Source: Ptiloglossa arizonensis
Taxonomy: Eukaryota; Arthropoda; Insecta; Hymenoptera; Colletidae
Direction: 5' to 3'
Assembly (NCBI RefSeq): GCF_051014685.1
Contig: NC_135055.1
Location: forward strand, 15,364,001 to 15,428,000
DNA length: 64,000 nt
The notes below the pieces were generated by a model. It did not search any database and was not told the DNA's origin. It saw nothing but the letters and a program-made list of their open reading frames with translations. Position numbers and translations under genes: made by a program. Shown piece after piece: positions 1 through 14,612 of this stretch. Each line of letters opens with the position of its first letter. Within the stretch, counting starts at the first letter, position 1.

Positions 1-1378
1 AGTAACGAGCTTGTGGAAAATTATTTACGGTACACTCATTACACTCGATATTAAAATTCTTATCTATTGCAATATAATATGTAAATGTATATTATACAAT
101 AAGTAAATGAATTATTTTAACAATGTTCGTTTAAAGAGCGTTTGATTTCTCGATTGAACGGAATTCACTCGAGGCAACGCAAGTGCTACGGTTCAGAATT
201 ATCGTAAATACGATAAATAATTCTCTTTGAATATTTTTACGTTACACGTACACGTTACGTTAATTGTATTTGTAAACTGTCGCGAATTGTTAAATTATTT
301 GCGAATGAATTACGCACGTATACTCGACGAGCACTGTAGCAGTAAATATTCAAATGCATCGGAGGTTTCCACGATAAAAAAAAAAAACAGCTTCGATAAA
401 TTCCAGTGGTATCGGTAGTGGGGGAACACGTCGAACAATCTTACGTTCAATAAGCGCCGGTAAACGAGCTTTTTTTTAAATACAAAATGTCGCGTCGCGT
501 AACAGGTTACCACGTGGCGAGTAGGTGAACTTTACAAATGTAACGCGGCCACGCTTTATCGGTAATACATCGCTGTACCTTCTGTTTTCCTGGGTAATTG
601 CAAACTTTACTTCGTTTACAACGATTTGTTACATCCCCGCCGCATATACGTGGAAAATTGCAACGTTACGCCCTATCAGAATTGTTTCTCGTTCCTAGCG
701 GCCCTATTCCCTTCGCGAATTTTTACAGAACATTCGAATCCCACGACGAACACATTACCAACATTTTCTTCGCAAAGTTACATAATTACGAATGTTTATT
801 TAGCAAATGCAGGAATTTATTCGCGTGATACGTAACAAATTCTACGATGAGCTCGACAGCGGTACGTTGTTGCACTCCAAGTGTATTTTTATCATTACGT
901 AATGTGCTCTATGCAAGTCTTCGATACGTACTGCAAAGTGTTGCAATAACGATGTATAATTATTATTAAATACATGACAGTATCTATATCGTAGTACGAT
1001 ATAGAAACGACTCTTCGTTACCGAAACAGTGAGGTCAGTGTTTTAATACGAAACTTCAGTTCCAAATATATATTATAGAATATATCGAATTCAATTGCTC
1101 CAATTTCATTTCCAATTTTATTTCCAAGAAGAACGATAATTATTGTAAATATTTCCATTATATTTTATTCAACCGCTAATAACTCTCAGCTTGAAGCAAA
1201 TTTTATTACTGTTCGTCTTACTACTATTTACCAATCATCGACCCTCACGGATACTATACAATAATAACATAATAAACATAACAAAATAAATTTACGTCAA
1301 TCGTTTCTCTTCGTCCAGAAAAAAATATCGTATATAATTAACAATATTAAAATTTACATTTAAGAGAAACCATAAATA
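1..1378. other. Intergenic, no gene recognised
   Basis: This stretch mixes AT-rich DNA with scattered CpG dinucleotides. The short open frames here (up to about 76 codons) have no recognisable domain, no splice-consistent extension and no start context that sets them apart from chance. I see no RNA gene. It may be intergenic, or part of a long intron of a gene lying outside the window. Confidence 0.5.
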
Positions 1379-1509
1379 TTGTATTGTTCGCAAAGTTATT
1401 TCGTTTCTTTTGGTGAAAATGAAACACGATTTCTTTAAAGTGTATAAACATTTTATTCAATTATACATTCTCCATTTTGGAAAACGAAATGACTTTCCAA
1501 ACAAGCCAA
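1379..1509 (-). mobile_element. Mariner-like MITE, copy A
   Basis: This is a 131-bp element flanked by TA dinucleotides at 1377-1378 and 1510-1511, as expected for the TA target duplication of Tc1/mariner transposons. The terminal inverted repeats are about 30 bp. One end reads TTGTATTGTTCGCAAAG and the other, reverse-complemented, TTGGCTTGTTTGGAAAG. It is the same element as 21435-21569 in the opposite orientation; both carry the core GGTGAAAATGAAACACGATT. It has no coding capacity, so it is a non-autonomous relic. Divergence of the two ends suggests it is old. The family assignment rests on the TA site and on TIR resemblance to mariner elements. Confidence 0.7.
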
Positions 1510-2898
1510 TATACACACACATGAATATACAAAAATACTAAACATAAACGCCGTCTCGAATAAGCGTTATTATTGTACTCGGGTCCCCTGTCTCCTGAAT
1601 TAATAAAAACAGACTACGATTCGCATTATAAATCTTGCGTGTCGTGCATCCCGACAGTATTGCGTATACTCGAATAAATATGTTCTCCGTTACTCGCTCG
1701 TTTCTTGTCAACCGATAATGCGTATCTCGAACTTGGTACAGCGTCGTGTACAAATGCACGCGCTCAATTATTTCTCGACAGTCATCGCGATGCTTTATTG
1801 TCACCACGTTGGTGTTCGTGGACACTGCGTCACAATGTTTCAGTGACGCCTACAACCGTTATGTCGATCGACACCGTGGTGCCGAACTCGTTTCTCGACG
1901 TTTCTACGTTCCTAATAATCGCATGTCTCGTCTGTTCTAACCCATTTCTTTCCATGAATGGCTCCGTTCCATCTTGCTGCCTGTTCCCCTTTGCCGCGCG
2001 TTCTCCACAATGGAGGTGGTCCAATCTCTTCCACCCAACGAGTTTCGCGACGTCATCGTTCGAAGCGTTAATTCATTGAAGGGGATCGGAACAAACTCCC
2101 GCAATGTTGATACTTCTCTAATATCATGACAACGAGCACAGGCCACCTCCTTGACGTCGGTTTAATCTGTTTGGCACACCTCGTTCGCTTTTTAAGATCA
2201 AAGAAACGCGTGCTCCCCGGTTATTTCCGAACCTTTGAAGTACCACGTTACGTTCCTCGGTACATGTTTCTCTTGGAGACGGATCGACACCAACGACGCC
2301 AGTCTTCGCTAACGGATATTTTTAAATCGAACGATTTTATTTTTATGCGGAGATTCGATTCGCTCGAGCTCGGTTCCTTTGAAGCATCGATCATACGCGT
2401 ACGTCTTTCTCTCTTTTGTGGAAAAAGAAACAGTTACGAGTAATCGTGAGACACGAGATGACGAGCTTTGAAGCTCGAATTCCGCTCGTGTCTCTTGCTA
2501 GGAAATTCACGCGACTCGTGCTTTCTTTCCCCACAAAATCGATCGCGGAATTTAAACAACGGTGCTGATAATAAATTCAACACGGTATCGAGAGTAATAG
2601 GGTATAATAACGAAACGCTGACGATCAATTTTTATTTCCGTTGCGTTTGAGAAAGAAAAGTATATTTTCGTTTAAGTAGTGGGTGTGGAGAATTGTGTAA
2701 ATATTTGACTATCCACTATTCTTTATCGAATTAGACATTTCGTATCACACTGAATACTGTGATACCAGAGCGTTCTATGTAATGTCAAATAAACCTACAG
2801 TTAAGTGGATTATAGATAATAAGTACAGAGATATTCTATAAGTGAATAACAATAAAGACAAATATAAATAACAAGAACTAATTCTGATAATACAGAAT
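1510..2898. other. Intergenic, no gene recognised
   Basis: CpG-containing sequence with several overlapping open frames of 60-124 codons on both strands (for example 1705-2079 and 2126-2443). Open frames overlap on both strands, which points to low stop density rather than coding. No domain was recognised and no splice structure joins them. Confidence 0.45.
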
Positions 2899-3008
2899 AG
2901 AAAATATCAGTGTAATGTATACTGTAATATAATATATTACACTGGTATTTTCTATTAATAGTATATTGTATAATTTTCTATTGTAGTATATATTACACTG
3001 GTATTTCT
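2899..3008. repeat. AT-rich palindrome with third arm copy
   Basis: Bases 2899-2916 (AGAAAATATCAGTGTAAT) are the reverse complement of 2936-2953 with a single mismatch. They would form an 18-bp hairpin with a 19-base loop. The second arm recurs as a direct copy at 2991-3008 (TATTACACTGGTATTTCT). Two inverted copies plus one direct copy suggest a degraded MITE end or a local foldback duplication. There is no coding content. Confidence 0.65.
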
Positions 3009-5271
3009 AAAATATATATATAATACATACGTACATATAAAATTGTCTACAGAGCGGATAATCGATGTCTCGGAACAATCGACGTTCCCACCACCTCCAT
3101 TAGCCTTCACTGTTCCAATATTTTTTCTCACCAATTATACAACCGACCCGGACACCCACGACTCCCCTAAAATCGATGGGAAGCCAGCTGCGGGAAGCCC
3201 CTGCGGAGAAATAGAATCCACGAATATGGTCGCGGGGGTCGATGACTGTACCGTAACACGTTTAATGAATAACGGGGTGCGGGACACCCTCCTCCGCAGG
3301 GGTTGAAAATCACCACCTGCAGCCTCGTGTTATCCTGCTACCGAACCGCCCTTGTTTTCCAATAAACACAAAGTGTACGGGCTCTTGGACAAGGGTAGCC
3401 GGCAGAAAATTCAAGTCGTCGCCACCCTCGAGGGCCGGTACAACAAAGGGATCGTCCTTGGACCGAAACCACCCCGTCGAGGGTGCGCGCCAATTGGAAA
3501 CCGATAAGACACGAATATCGGAAATATTGGCCCGACCTTCTGGAATTGATGACGGCCTGCTCCATTTCCGGTCGAGTCTACGCCGAGCGTGCGAGCGAAC
3601 ACGTTCGATTTATCGATTCTCACCGCGCGGTCGGAACCTCTAGTTCTCGTATGCAGCCCCGTTCCACGAACCAATCGGGAATTCCTATTCCCGATCGTCG
3701 AGCACCCCGTATTTATTGGCTATCGAACCGCCGATACGCACCCCTGGCGCGCTGATGAACTCTCGATACCTCAAGTTCTCTCAAGATTCGCCCGGGCGTC
3801 GATTGTCTTACGTTTGCGCCTATCTCGACGCGAACGCGTTACGGGAGAGGAATCGGGTGAAAGTATATTCGTTTTATCGAGGAGAGAGGGTCGATCGGGA
3901 CTGAAAAATAATTTTTATCTCGGCGAACGGAGATCAAGGGTTGTGGAGGTTCTCGTTGGTGCTCGAGGATTCGATTAACCAGCGAATAAGTAATTAAGTG
4001 TAATGAAATGTTTGAGATTTTTTCGGAGAGGTTCGAAGTTTAGAATTTTACTGGATCAAGTGTACGGGTTATTAGCGAGTACTTGATGTTTCATTTTTTT
4101 TTAATTGGATTTACTTCTGAATTGAGATTCCTGCTGTGTACGTTATTAACGAAGAGCTGTTGTCGAATGGTTGTTTACCGACAAGAGTTACTTTTCAATC
4201 TGTGGATATCTTGAATTTTTTCTTCAGCGATTTAACATCGAACAGTTTTGGAGAATATTCTTTATTCTCGAACGTTTAATTCGCATTATATCGATCAGGT
4301 TTATGCGGAGTACTACGCGACATCGGATAGACATGAGATAATTTTATGTGACCCAATTTCGGAAGATAATTTTTTCAGGCAAACAACTTTTGCAATCCTG
4401 TATGAAATTAGTGTATTTTGAACGGATACAGTTGAAATGAATTTGACCGTTTTGTCGACGATTTCGTTGCCCATATTGTCCACGTGAAATGAGTTCATAC
4501 TATTGAATAGCCTCTTTATTGTCTTTTCTCACCGCAGAGAGTCTGTTTAACATTTTTTGTATAATTGAATCACTGGCTGATTAAAGTAGACAAAATTGAT
4601 GATATTAAATACCATTCTTTAATTTTAGTTAAAATTGAGAACTTTACAGATAATGGAATTAATCAGTTTGGTTTTCGAGAGGTTTGTATACATAGCAAAA
4701 AGGACCACCTTGAACCGAATAAATAAATAATTCTTTAACGCGGTACTTTTAATACAATTAATGCCATTTTACGGAGATTAATGAAACAAATCGTGAATTC
4801 GTAAAAATTTTCATTACAATTTCGCCCTGCAACAACCCCTTCAAATGATGTCGTAGACCATTACTCCTATTAATGATTCTGTAACCCTGTTCAAGTGGTA
4901 ATGGCATCGACAAACCTCTTTCTCTTATTGGTTTCCAGTAATCCTTAACCTCCTGTTTCACACATTCAAATCGAAACAATCGGTAATTGTTCATAAATTG
5001 TCGTTTTATACACACAAAGGAAAAAAATATTTGCCACGTGTATGACTATAAATCATTCGTTTACGACGCATGACAATTTTTATTGCACATATCTAATAAA
5101 AAAACATTCTTGATATGAGAACCGATGAAACGAAGAGCACATCTCAAGTATGAGAACAAAAAAGAACTTGGAATATTTTAACAATTATCATAGAAAAAGA
5201 TATGGTCAATCAATACCTCGATGTTAATATCTCTTTCTCTGTACCATGACATATAATCACACCGAGGAAAG
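3009..5271. other. Intergenic, CpG-rich in its first kilobase
   Basis: About 3050-3990 is CpG-rich and has long overlapping chance frames on both strands (for example 3589-3978 on + and 3411-3674 on -). None shows a recognisable motif or a plausible splice partner. From about 4000 the sequence is AT-rich and featureless. No gene or RNA is supported. Confidence 0.45.
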
Positions 5272-5325
5272 AAAGGGAAAACATATATTTTATTCAAATG
5301 TTCAGAGTTCTATAAGTATTACAAA

Positions 5326-5557
5326 AATTTTCTATGTTACAACGTTGGACTTATTCGTGTATCTTAAGAGCTATTTTAGATGCGCAGCCGATTAGCTCGA
5401 CATTACTCGCAACAAAGGATTATTGTTCGTCGCGAGTAATACCGATTACCAGGTCTCACCACGTGGAGGTTGCTGCGAGCGGAGACCCGGAGAGAGATAG
5501 ATGGAATCAAAGTTCCATCGATCTCCCTCGATACGCAGTACAAACGAAATTACTAAA
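5326..5557 (+). repeat. Left inverted-repeat arm
   Basis: This is the left arm of the foldback element. It matches the reverse complement of 5984-6209 with scattered substitutions and a few small gaps. It contains a CACGTG hexamer that is preserved in the other arm. Confidence 0.8.
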
Positions 5558-5983
5558 ACCTCTGCTTGTTGCATAAGCAAGTGACCGGCCGTGGAGGTGG
5601 TCCGAACGGTCTATCGCCGTCTCTTCCGGTGTGTCCGCTTCCAGAGGGGGCATGTTGCGAACACAGGAGCAGGCATTTTTGCCGGTCCTTGTGGAAGCCT
5701 CCAGGATAAGACCCTCTCTGTGTGAATCCCACGTGAGCCAGTTTCTCGCTTAGCGGCTGGCTCCGGAGTTTGGAGCAACGGGGCACTCCTCTAGGGGAGT
5801 GGAGGCGTCGCTCGTTTCCTCTTGAATCGGACCCACTGAAGAGAAACGGGATGGACCTAGTTCGACCAACTCCACGGTTCGCGTCGCGTCTTTCCCAATT
5901 TTGCCTCATTTTTCCATCATGTAATTGCTCGGCAGGACTAAACCAGGAGATCGAAGGAACTTTGATTCCTTCCATCTCCAAGG

Positions 5984-6209
5984 TTTAGTAATTTCCTTTG
6001 TACTGCGTATCGAGGGAGATCGATGGAACTTCGATTCTATCTATCTCTCTCCGGGTCTCCGTTCGCAGCAACCTCCACGTGGTGAGACCTGGTAATCGGT
6101 ATTACTCGCGACGAAAGATTTTTCGTCGCGATTAATGCCGAGCTAATCGGCTGCGCATGTAAAATAACTCTTAAGATACACGAATAAGTCCAACATTGTA
6201 ACAGAAAAT
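5984..6209 (-). repeat. Right inverted-repeat arm
   Basis: This is the right arm of the foldback element, complementary to 5326-5557. The inner boundary is the TTTAGTAATTTCC run, mirrored at 5552-5557 in the left arm. Confidence 0.8.
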
Positions 6210-6270
6210 TTCCGTAACAATTTATTTTACTTAACTCTGTACTATTTTTACTTCCTCGTTTTCCCTTGAA

Positions 6271-9200
6271 TTTTTACGTCTCCTTAGCTCTCTGCATCTC
6301 TCCAAGCGAATTTGTACCCGTAACGATGCATTTCATTTAATTGCTCGCTATTTTCGCATTCTTAATCTCCCTTCAATTTCGTACGTTTCCTTAACTACGT
6401 AACACCTCGAACGCACGAGCCATGTTTACGCCGACGAATGTAGCGTGTGGCGTCAATCGTGGCGATCAGGGGAACTACAAAGCATCCCCCGACCGCAGGG
6501 TGGTTTCACCCTCCGATCGAGGCGTAACGCGTACGCCGGTCTGTCCCCTTCCAGCGACTCTACCACGGGAATGCACCTTCGTCGTTGCATGTTCGCCTGG
6601 CAGGGTGGCGGGCACCGGCGACGCTTCGTCCCTCGAAAGGAGCCGATAAAAACCTCCGCAGCATCTTTTTCTCTGGTCGACTTTCGACGAACGGACCGCC
6701 TGGAGACAGGACCGAGAGACCTTGGACCCTGACGTTCGGCCACTTAAGCAACCGGCCGTCTCACTATGGCCAGGATCGTATGGCGAACGAGAGGGTTCGC
6801 AACCGGTGTCGTGGTTCGGCCTCGCGATTTATGATGTCTTTTTACTCCCGACGTACACCCTTCTTCGTTTTTCTTCGATCCCTTTTTTTTCGCGTTTCCT
6901 TGGCGGTTCCCGAACGTGTGCACACACACCGATCCCGGGTTATCGATCTCCGCCGATGATGGCTGACAGCGCCAGCGCGCCACCCCCGTCGCGCGCATAT
7001 CTCCGCGTGCATATCCGCCCCCGCGTACGGGCTCGCGACGCCGGCGTCGCACGCGATGCCTGTCGAAACGCCTGTTACTCCGTTTATCGTAGCCGATTTT
7101 TCTTTACCCTCTTTAATTTCTTCGATCTTCGAACGTCTCGTTCAACCGTCCACTCGAGGACTTTGAACGAAAAATGTCCCGAATCTACGAAACATTTTGA
7201 CTTTACAATGAAACGAGAAGAGTAAGGAAATACAGGAGTATTCAATTGCATTTGGTATAATAGCTTTGATAATAGAGAAACGGTATTTTACGAGGACACA
7301 ATCAGTTGAAAACATTCGAGGAATGCGATAGGGTCAAATATAAAATTGGATGTATAGATACATTTAATGCGTAACATTTTGCACGGAGTAATTTTATCGG
7401 AGTAAAAATAGACTTTGGAAAAGTCGCAGAGATCTCGGGGAATTAAGAGTTGATTCGCGTATCGAACTCAATAAGATTGGAACGAATGTTTTGTAGCATA
7501 CGTAGGCCAAACGCAAGTTTAATTTATTTAATTAATACGAACTTTTAATATAACGATCTCGATTCGAATAATCGATGAATAAGAGTATCTACCGGTACGG
7601 TAGGTAACGAGTTAATGTAAGTCACTCGACGAGACAAAGCGAAAGAATCTGATTTTAAGATGTCTGAGCTTAACAATTACAGCGAATCGACATGTACGAG
7701 GAGTAAGTGTATTTAAATTTTTCACATTTCTTTAACCGCCAAGAAATTAATACCATCGTGTTAGAATGCATACCGCGGTAAAGCAACCCACCCATTAAGG
7801 ATCGAAACGAATGGGTTCCCTGGGTACGAAAGAGCGTTGTAAAGCTCACGGAAATAAAACGGTCGAAACGATGCGACTGGAAAACTACCCTCGAGAAGCA
7901 CCCAGATCCCTTTCTGCTCTCCTGTTATAAAAAGCCTCGAGCCATCCCAAATCGAAGCCCGTTTGACCGCGAAGCCAATATACATCCCTGCTAGTCGAGC
8001 AAAGGGGATAACCAAACATTTTTCGAGCATTCGTTACTTTCTCAGCTGCATGAGCCACTGATCCGACATTCCTTCTTTCGACTGCCGACGAGACTTCGAA
8101 TCTGACGAGTCCGTGAGAGACAACGACACCGACGAACCATCTCCTTTCGACAGAACGATACAACGAAGACGCCTGATATTCGTCGGGCGAGACATGAATG
8201 AAGAAAAGGGGTAGAAGAACGATCGAATCGAGAGAGAGGTGGCTGTCTATGAAAACACGAGGGGAACTGTTGGTGAATTATGAAAGAAGTGGTCCAGTCG
8301 CGCGAGACACGAGAGTTCCACTCGATTTCATGCGATCCTGGTACGTAGAAACTGAAGATCATCTCGTCATGTGGTTTAGACGTAGTGTACATTGGTCGTA
8401 CGTCCGTTTTGTTCTACGTTATCGGAGATTACGAGATAATTTTCATCGAACGAGCCACGAGAGCCAATACTGCTGTTTTTATTTAATGTTCCCGTTGCTT
8501 GGAAATTGACAGAATAATATGTGCCGCGGAAGCAAGTTTTATTCACATCGTCGAGGCATCTCTTCTCGATTGGAATTTACAAATTAAAATCGAACCTCGC
8601 CTGCGGGACGAATAAAAATTTCTTAAATCGTCGCCAAGTTAATCTCAAAGAAGAAAACCGTGTTAAACATTTTTTAAGAAAGAGAAACTTATCAACGAGA
8701 TTTTACTTGTTGACCAAAAGAAAATCAACTTTATTTCTCGCGTTTGTAATAACTCTATTAATACACGACCACGATTTTTTAACATCCGTAAGACAGATTA
8801 AATTAAAAAATTGTTGTCGTATATTCCACCACTTCTGCGACAACTATTTCATTTTATTTTAATAATCGTAGGAATCCTCTACCATCAAGAATGATCGAAA
8901 GTTACGATTGAAAATATTTTTAATAAATATTCGATACTTAAGTAATTGCTTACAACGATTTAAAACTGATCTTGTCATGTATTAACGTTTTGCTACTCAA
9001 TCGTTATGATTTTATTCGAACGCAGAAAACGTATAATAATTAATTTCTTACAAACGCGTACATTTTTATACGACGAATAATTGAACAGTAACAAGATATA
9101 CGAGTAACGTCCAACTCTGCTACTTCAATCTGATCGATAATGCGATGGTGGGGGCGAACGAAGAGGAAGTGGCAGACTTGAGCAGTCGAACTGGTCCAGA

Positions 9201-10567
9201 GATCTAACAAGTTGTAAGATGAAATGAACACCACCTATCCTTCTATGCAAGCCTGGTCCAAAGATGTTGAAGATCATCTCGAGAAACGGTCCACTGTCGC
9301 AGCATCTCGATCATCTCTCCCCGCAACCTCGAGATCATTTGATTGCCCGACATCTTACTACAAAGTCGGGCAACGAAAATTGGCGGGTAAATTTAAGCGT
9401 TCCAATAGCCTTTCCTTTGTTCCCGTTTCCACGCCCTCTTGGAACATCAATACACGACACACACCACGGTCACAAATAATCAATACCTATAATATCGACA
9501 TTAACGTTGATAATTACCCAAACCGACGAGTAATAAATATTAATAACATTATCGACAATTGTTCCTTAAGAAAAATCTATAATAAGACACCAATGTCAAC
9601 AAAAATTAACTAAATAAACCAATTATTATACTAACAAAGTATCCGATCTTCAACTTCTATCGGAATCGGTTGAATCAACTTTTATCCTATCCGATACTTA
9701 AACCACAATTCGGTTAAGTTTGAAACAAAAGTTAAATAATGTTATTCGAAAATGACGTAACGGAGTCACCTCGAAACGAAGAATGTAAATTATGTTGTTC
9801 TCTTGATTGACATCGATACAAAGAATATTGTAAAATTCTGATCGAAAGACGTTTCAAGGGATCGAGTATAAGTTGCGAGTAATTCATGAACGGTTTCGAG
9901 AAATCAGATCGTCGAAGAACGTACGATGGAACAGTCGCGCGAACGTTGCGCGATAAATTCCGTTCCCATTGTCCCGTGGCACGTGAATGAACGTGGATCA
10001 CGCGTGCGTAGTACGCGAGCACGTGCCTCGCACGTTCAAACGACTTCCTCGCGTCACTAGCAACCTGATACGAACGAAGCGCAAAAGTGAGTGGTGAACA
10101 AATGGTAGGTAGATCAATGATGGCAACGTGGTAACGAAAGCGAATCGCGTTGGTCACTTCACGGAATCGTTAAGATGGCGGGGGCTCGTTCTCTCTTCTT
10201 CCGTGTTTTCGAGGCCTGCAGGTGACCTGTGTCGCGCGAAACGTCGCCACGCAATTGGTCCAGCGCATGGTTGAACGGGAAGTAGGTTTCTTTGAACTCA
10301 TGCAAGCCTGTTACTCGCGGGACAGGAATGCGAGTGGTAAACCAATAGCCGAGGACGAAGCGAGACGAGAAGAACGTAAAATGGTGTTCGATGAATAGAA
10401 AGCACGCTCGGACGATGCAACTCGGGACACTGGAATGTGCGAAGCAATTTTCGGCTCCTGGTATACCGTACACACAGAGATATCGTGATACTCGTTTGGA
10501 AAGTATGGAAGTCATTTTTGTTGTAATATTTATATCCTTAATTATTATTGATGCATGGTTAATAGAC

Positions 10568-10580
<13 letters not shown>
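6271..10580. other. Intergenic, CpG-dense 6420-7080
   Basis: The part around 6420-7080 is dense in CpG and GC-rich, peaking near 6960-7070. It produces overlapping open frames up to 167 codons on both strands. These are low-complexity Arg/Pro/Ser frames without recognisable domains. The rest is mixed sequence. Two CACGTG E-box palindromes lie close together at 9980-9985 and 10020-10025. I see no supported gene, though the CpG-dense part could be a promoter or 5' exon of an unseen transcript. Confidence 0.4.

Positions 10581-10612
<32 letters not shown>
10581..10612. repeat. (TA)n microsatellite
   Basis: An uninterrupted TA dinucleotide run of about 16 units, preceded by a short GT-rich stretch. 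It is a simple repeat with no further structure. Confidence 0.95.
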
Positions 10613-10617
<5 letters not shown>

Positions 10618-11234
10618 AATTATTTATATCTCGATTGTAGTAATATTTCACCTTGGTCGTTAATAGAACATTTTGTCTGAGAATATGAAATTATTAAAAT
10701 TTAAAGATATTAACTAAGATAGAGTATTAAAGAAATGAATATTTATTACAAGTTTATATTTCAATATAGAAAAAAGTGGAAAATGTTGAACGATTATTTT
10801 ACAGACAATACAGAAGTATCGTTGTTACGAGAGTAGAAAATATACCGTGATTGTTACAAACGACTGATTAAAATTTTGTTAATATTCTTCGTTAGATTTA
10901 TATCGACTCAATTTAATTAATATCGAATAATGATAATTGTATAGAGAAGTTATTTTGGTATAAGTAGTGTAAAATATATTATTTCTCAATTAAGAACATT
11001 TTTAGAAGATCTTCAATTAAGTAGATCCAACTTCCGAATAAATTATAAATCGTGTTAAATAATTGTAATAAATAAGATCAAGATGAAGCAGTATATTAAA
11101 AATTGAAAACTAACGAAACTATATTTTTGTAATGCAGTTGTATTATACAATGTTCTGGTATAATTATAATTATTACATTTACAGTTTGGTACAGTATCTA
11201 CAAAATTCTGAAAATGGTATCTATATCACAGAGT
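10613..11234. other. AT-rich 3' flank of carboxylesterase
   Basis: This sequence lies just downstream of the carboxylesterase stop on the minus strand and probably contains its 3' UTR. A minus-strand AATAAA occurs at 10742-10747, about 490 bases past the stop. Nothing else is recognisable. Confidence 0.45.

Positions 11235-14612
<3,378 letters not shown>

Larger units (their letters stand above)
5326..6209. mobile_element. Non-autonomous element with ~230-bp inverted repeats
   Basis: The left arm (about 5326-5557) and right arm (about 5984-6209) are near-identical inverted copies. Runs such as TTGGACTTATTCGTGTATCT and GGTCTCACCACGTGGAGGTT occur in both. Weaker similarity continues outward: CAGAGTT at 5303 and again, inverted, ending at 6239, and AAGGGAAAAC near 5271 and 6266. 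The true ends may therefore lie beyond the core. The roughly 425-bp interior is GC-richer than the flanks. It encodes no transposase I can recognise and has a partial duplicate of the subterminal motif at 5946-5980. I could not identify a target-site duplication, so the superfamily is unknown. An inverted segmental duplication is the alternative. Confidence 0.75.

Noticed and set aside
3338..3978. Open frames of up to 129 codons on both strands
   Set aside because: Same pattern of overlapping frames in CpG-rich sequence, with no recognisable protein.
6422..7225. Overlapping open frames of 75-167 codons on both strands
   Set aside because: They overlap in several frames, are rich in Arg/Pro/Ser as expected from GC-rich DNA, and show no domain or splice-consistent structure.
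8042..8392. 116-codon minus-strand open frame
   Set aside because: No motif, low-complexity composition, and opposite frames open over the same bases.
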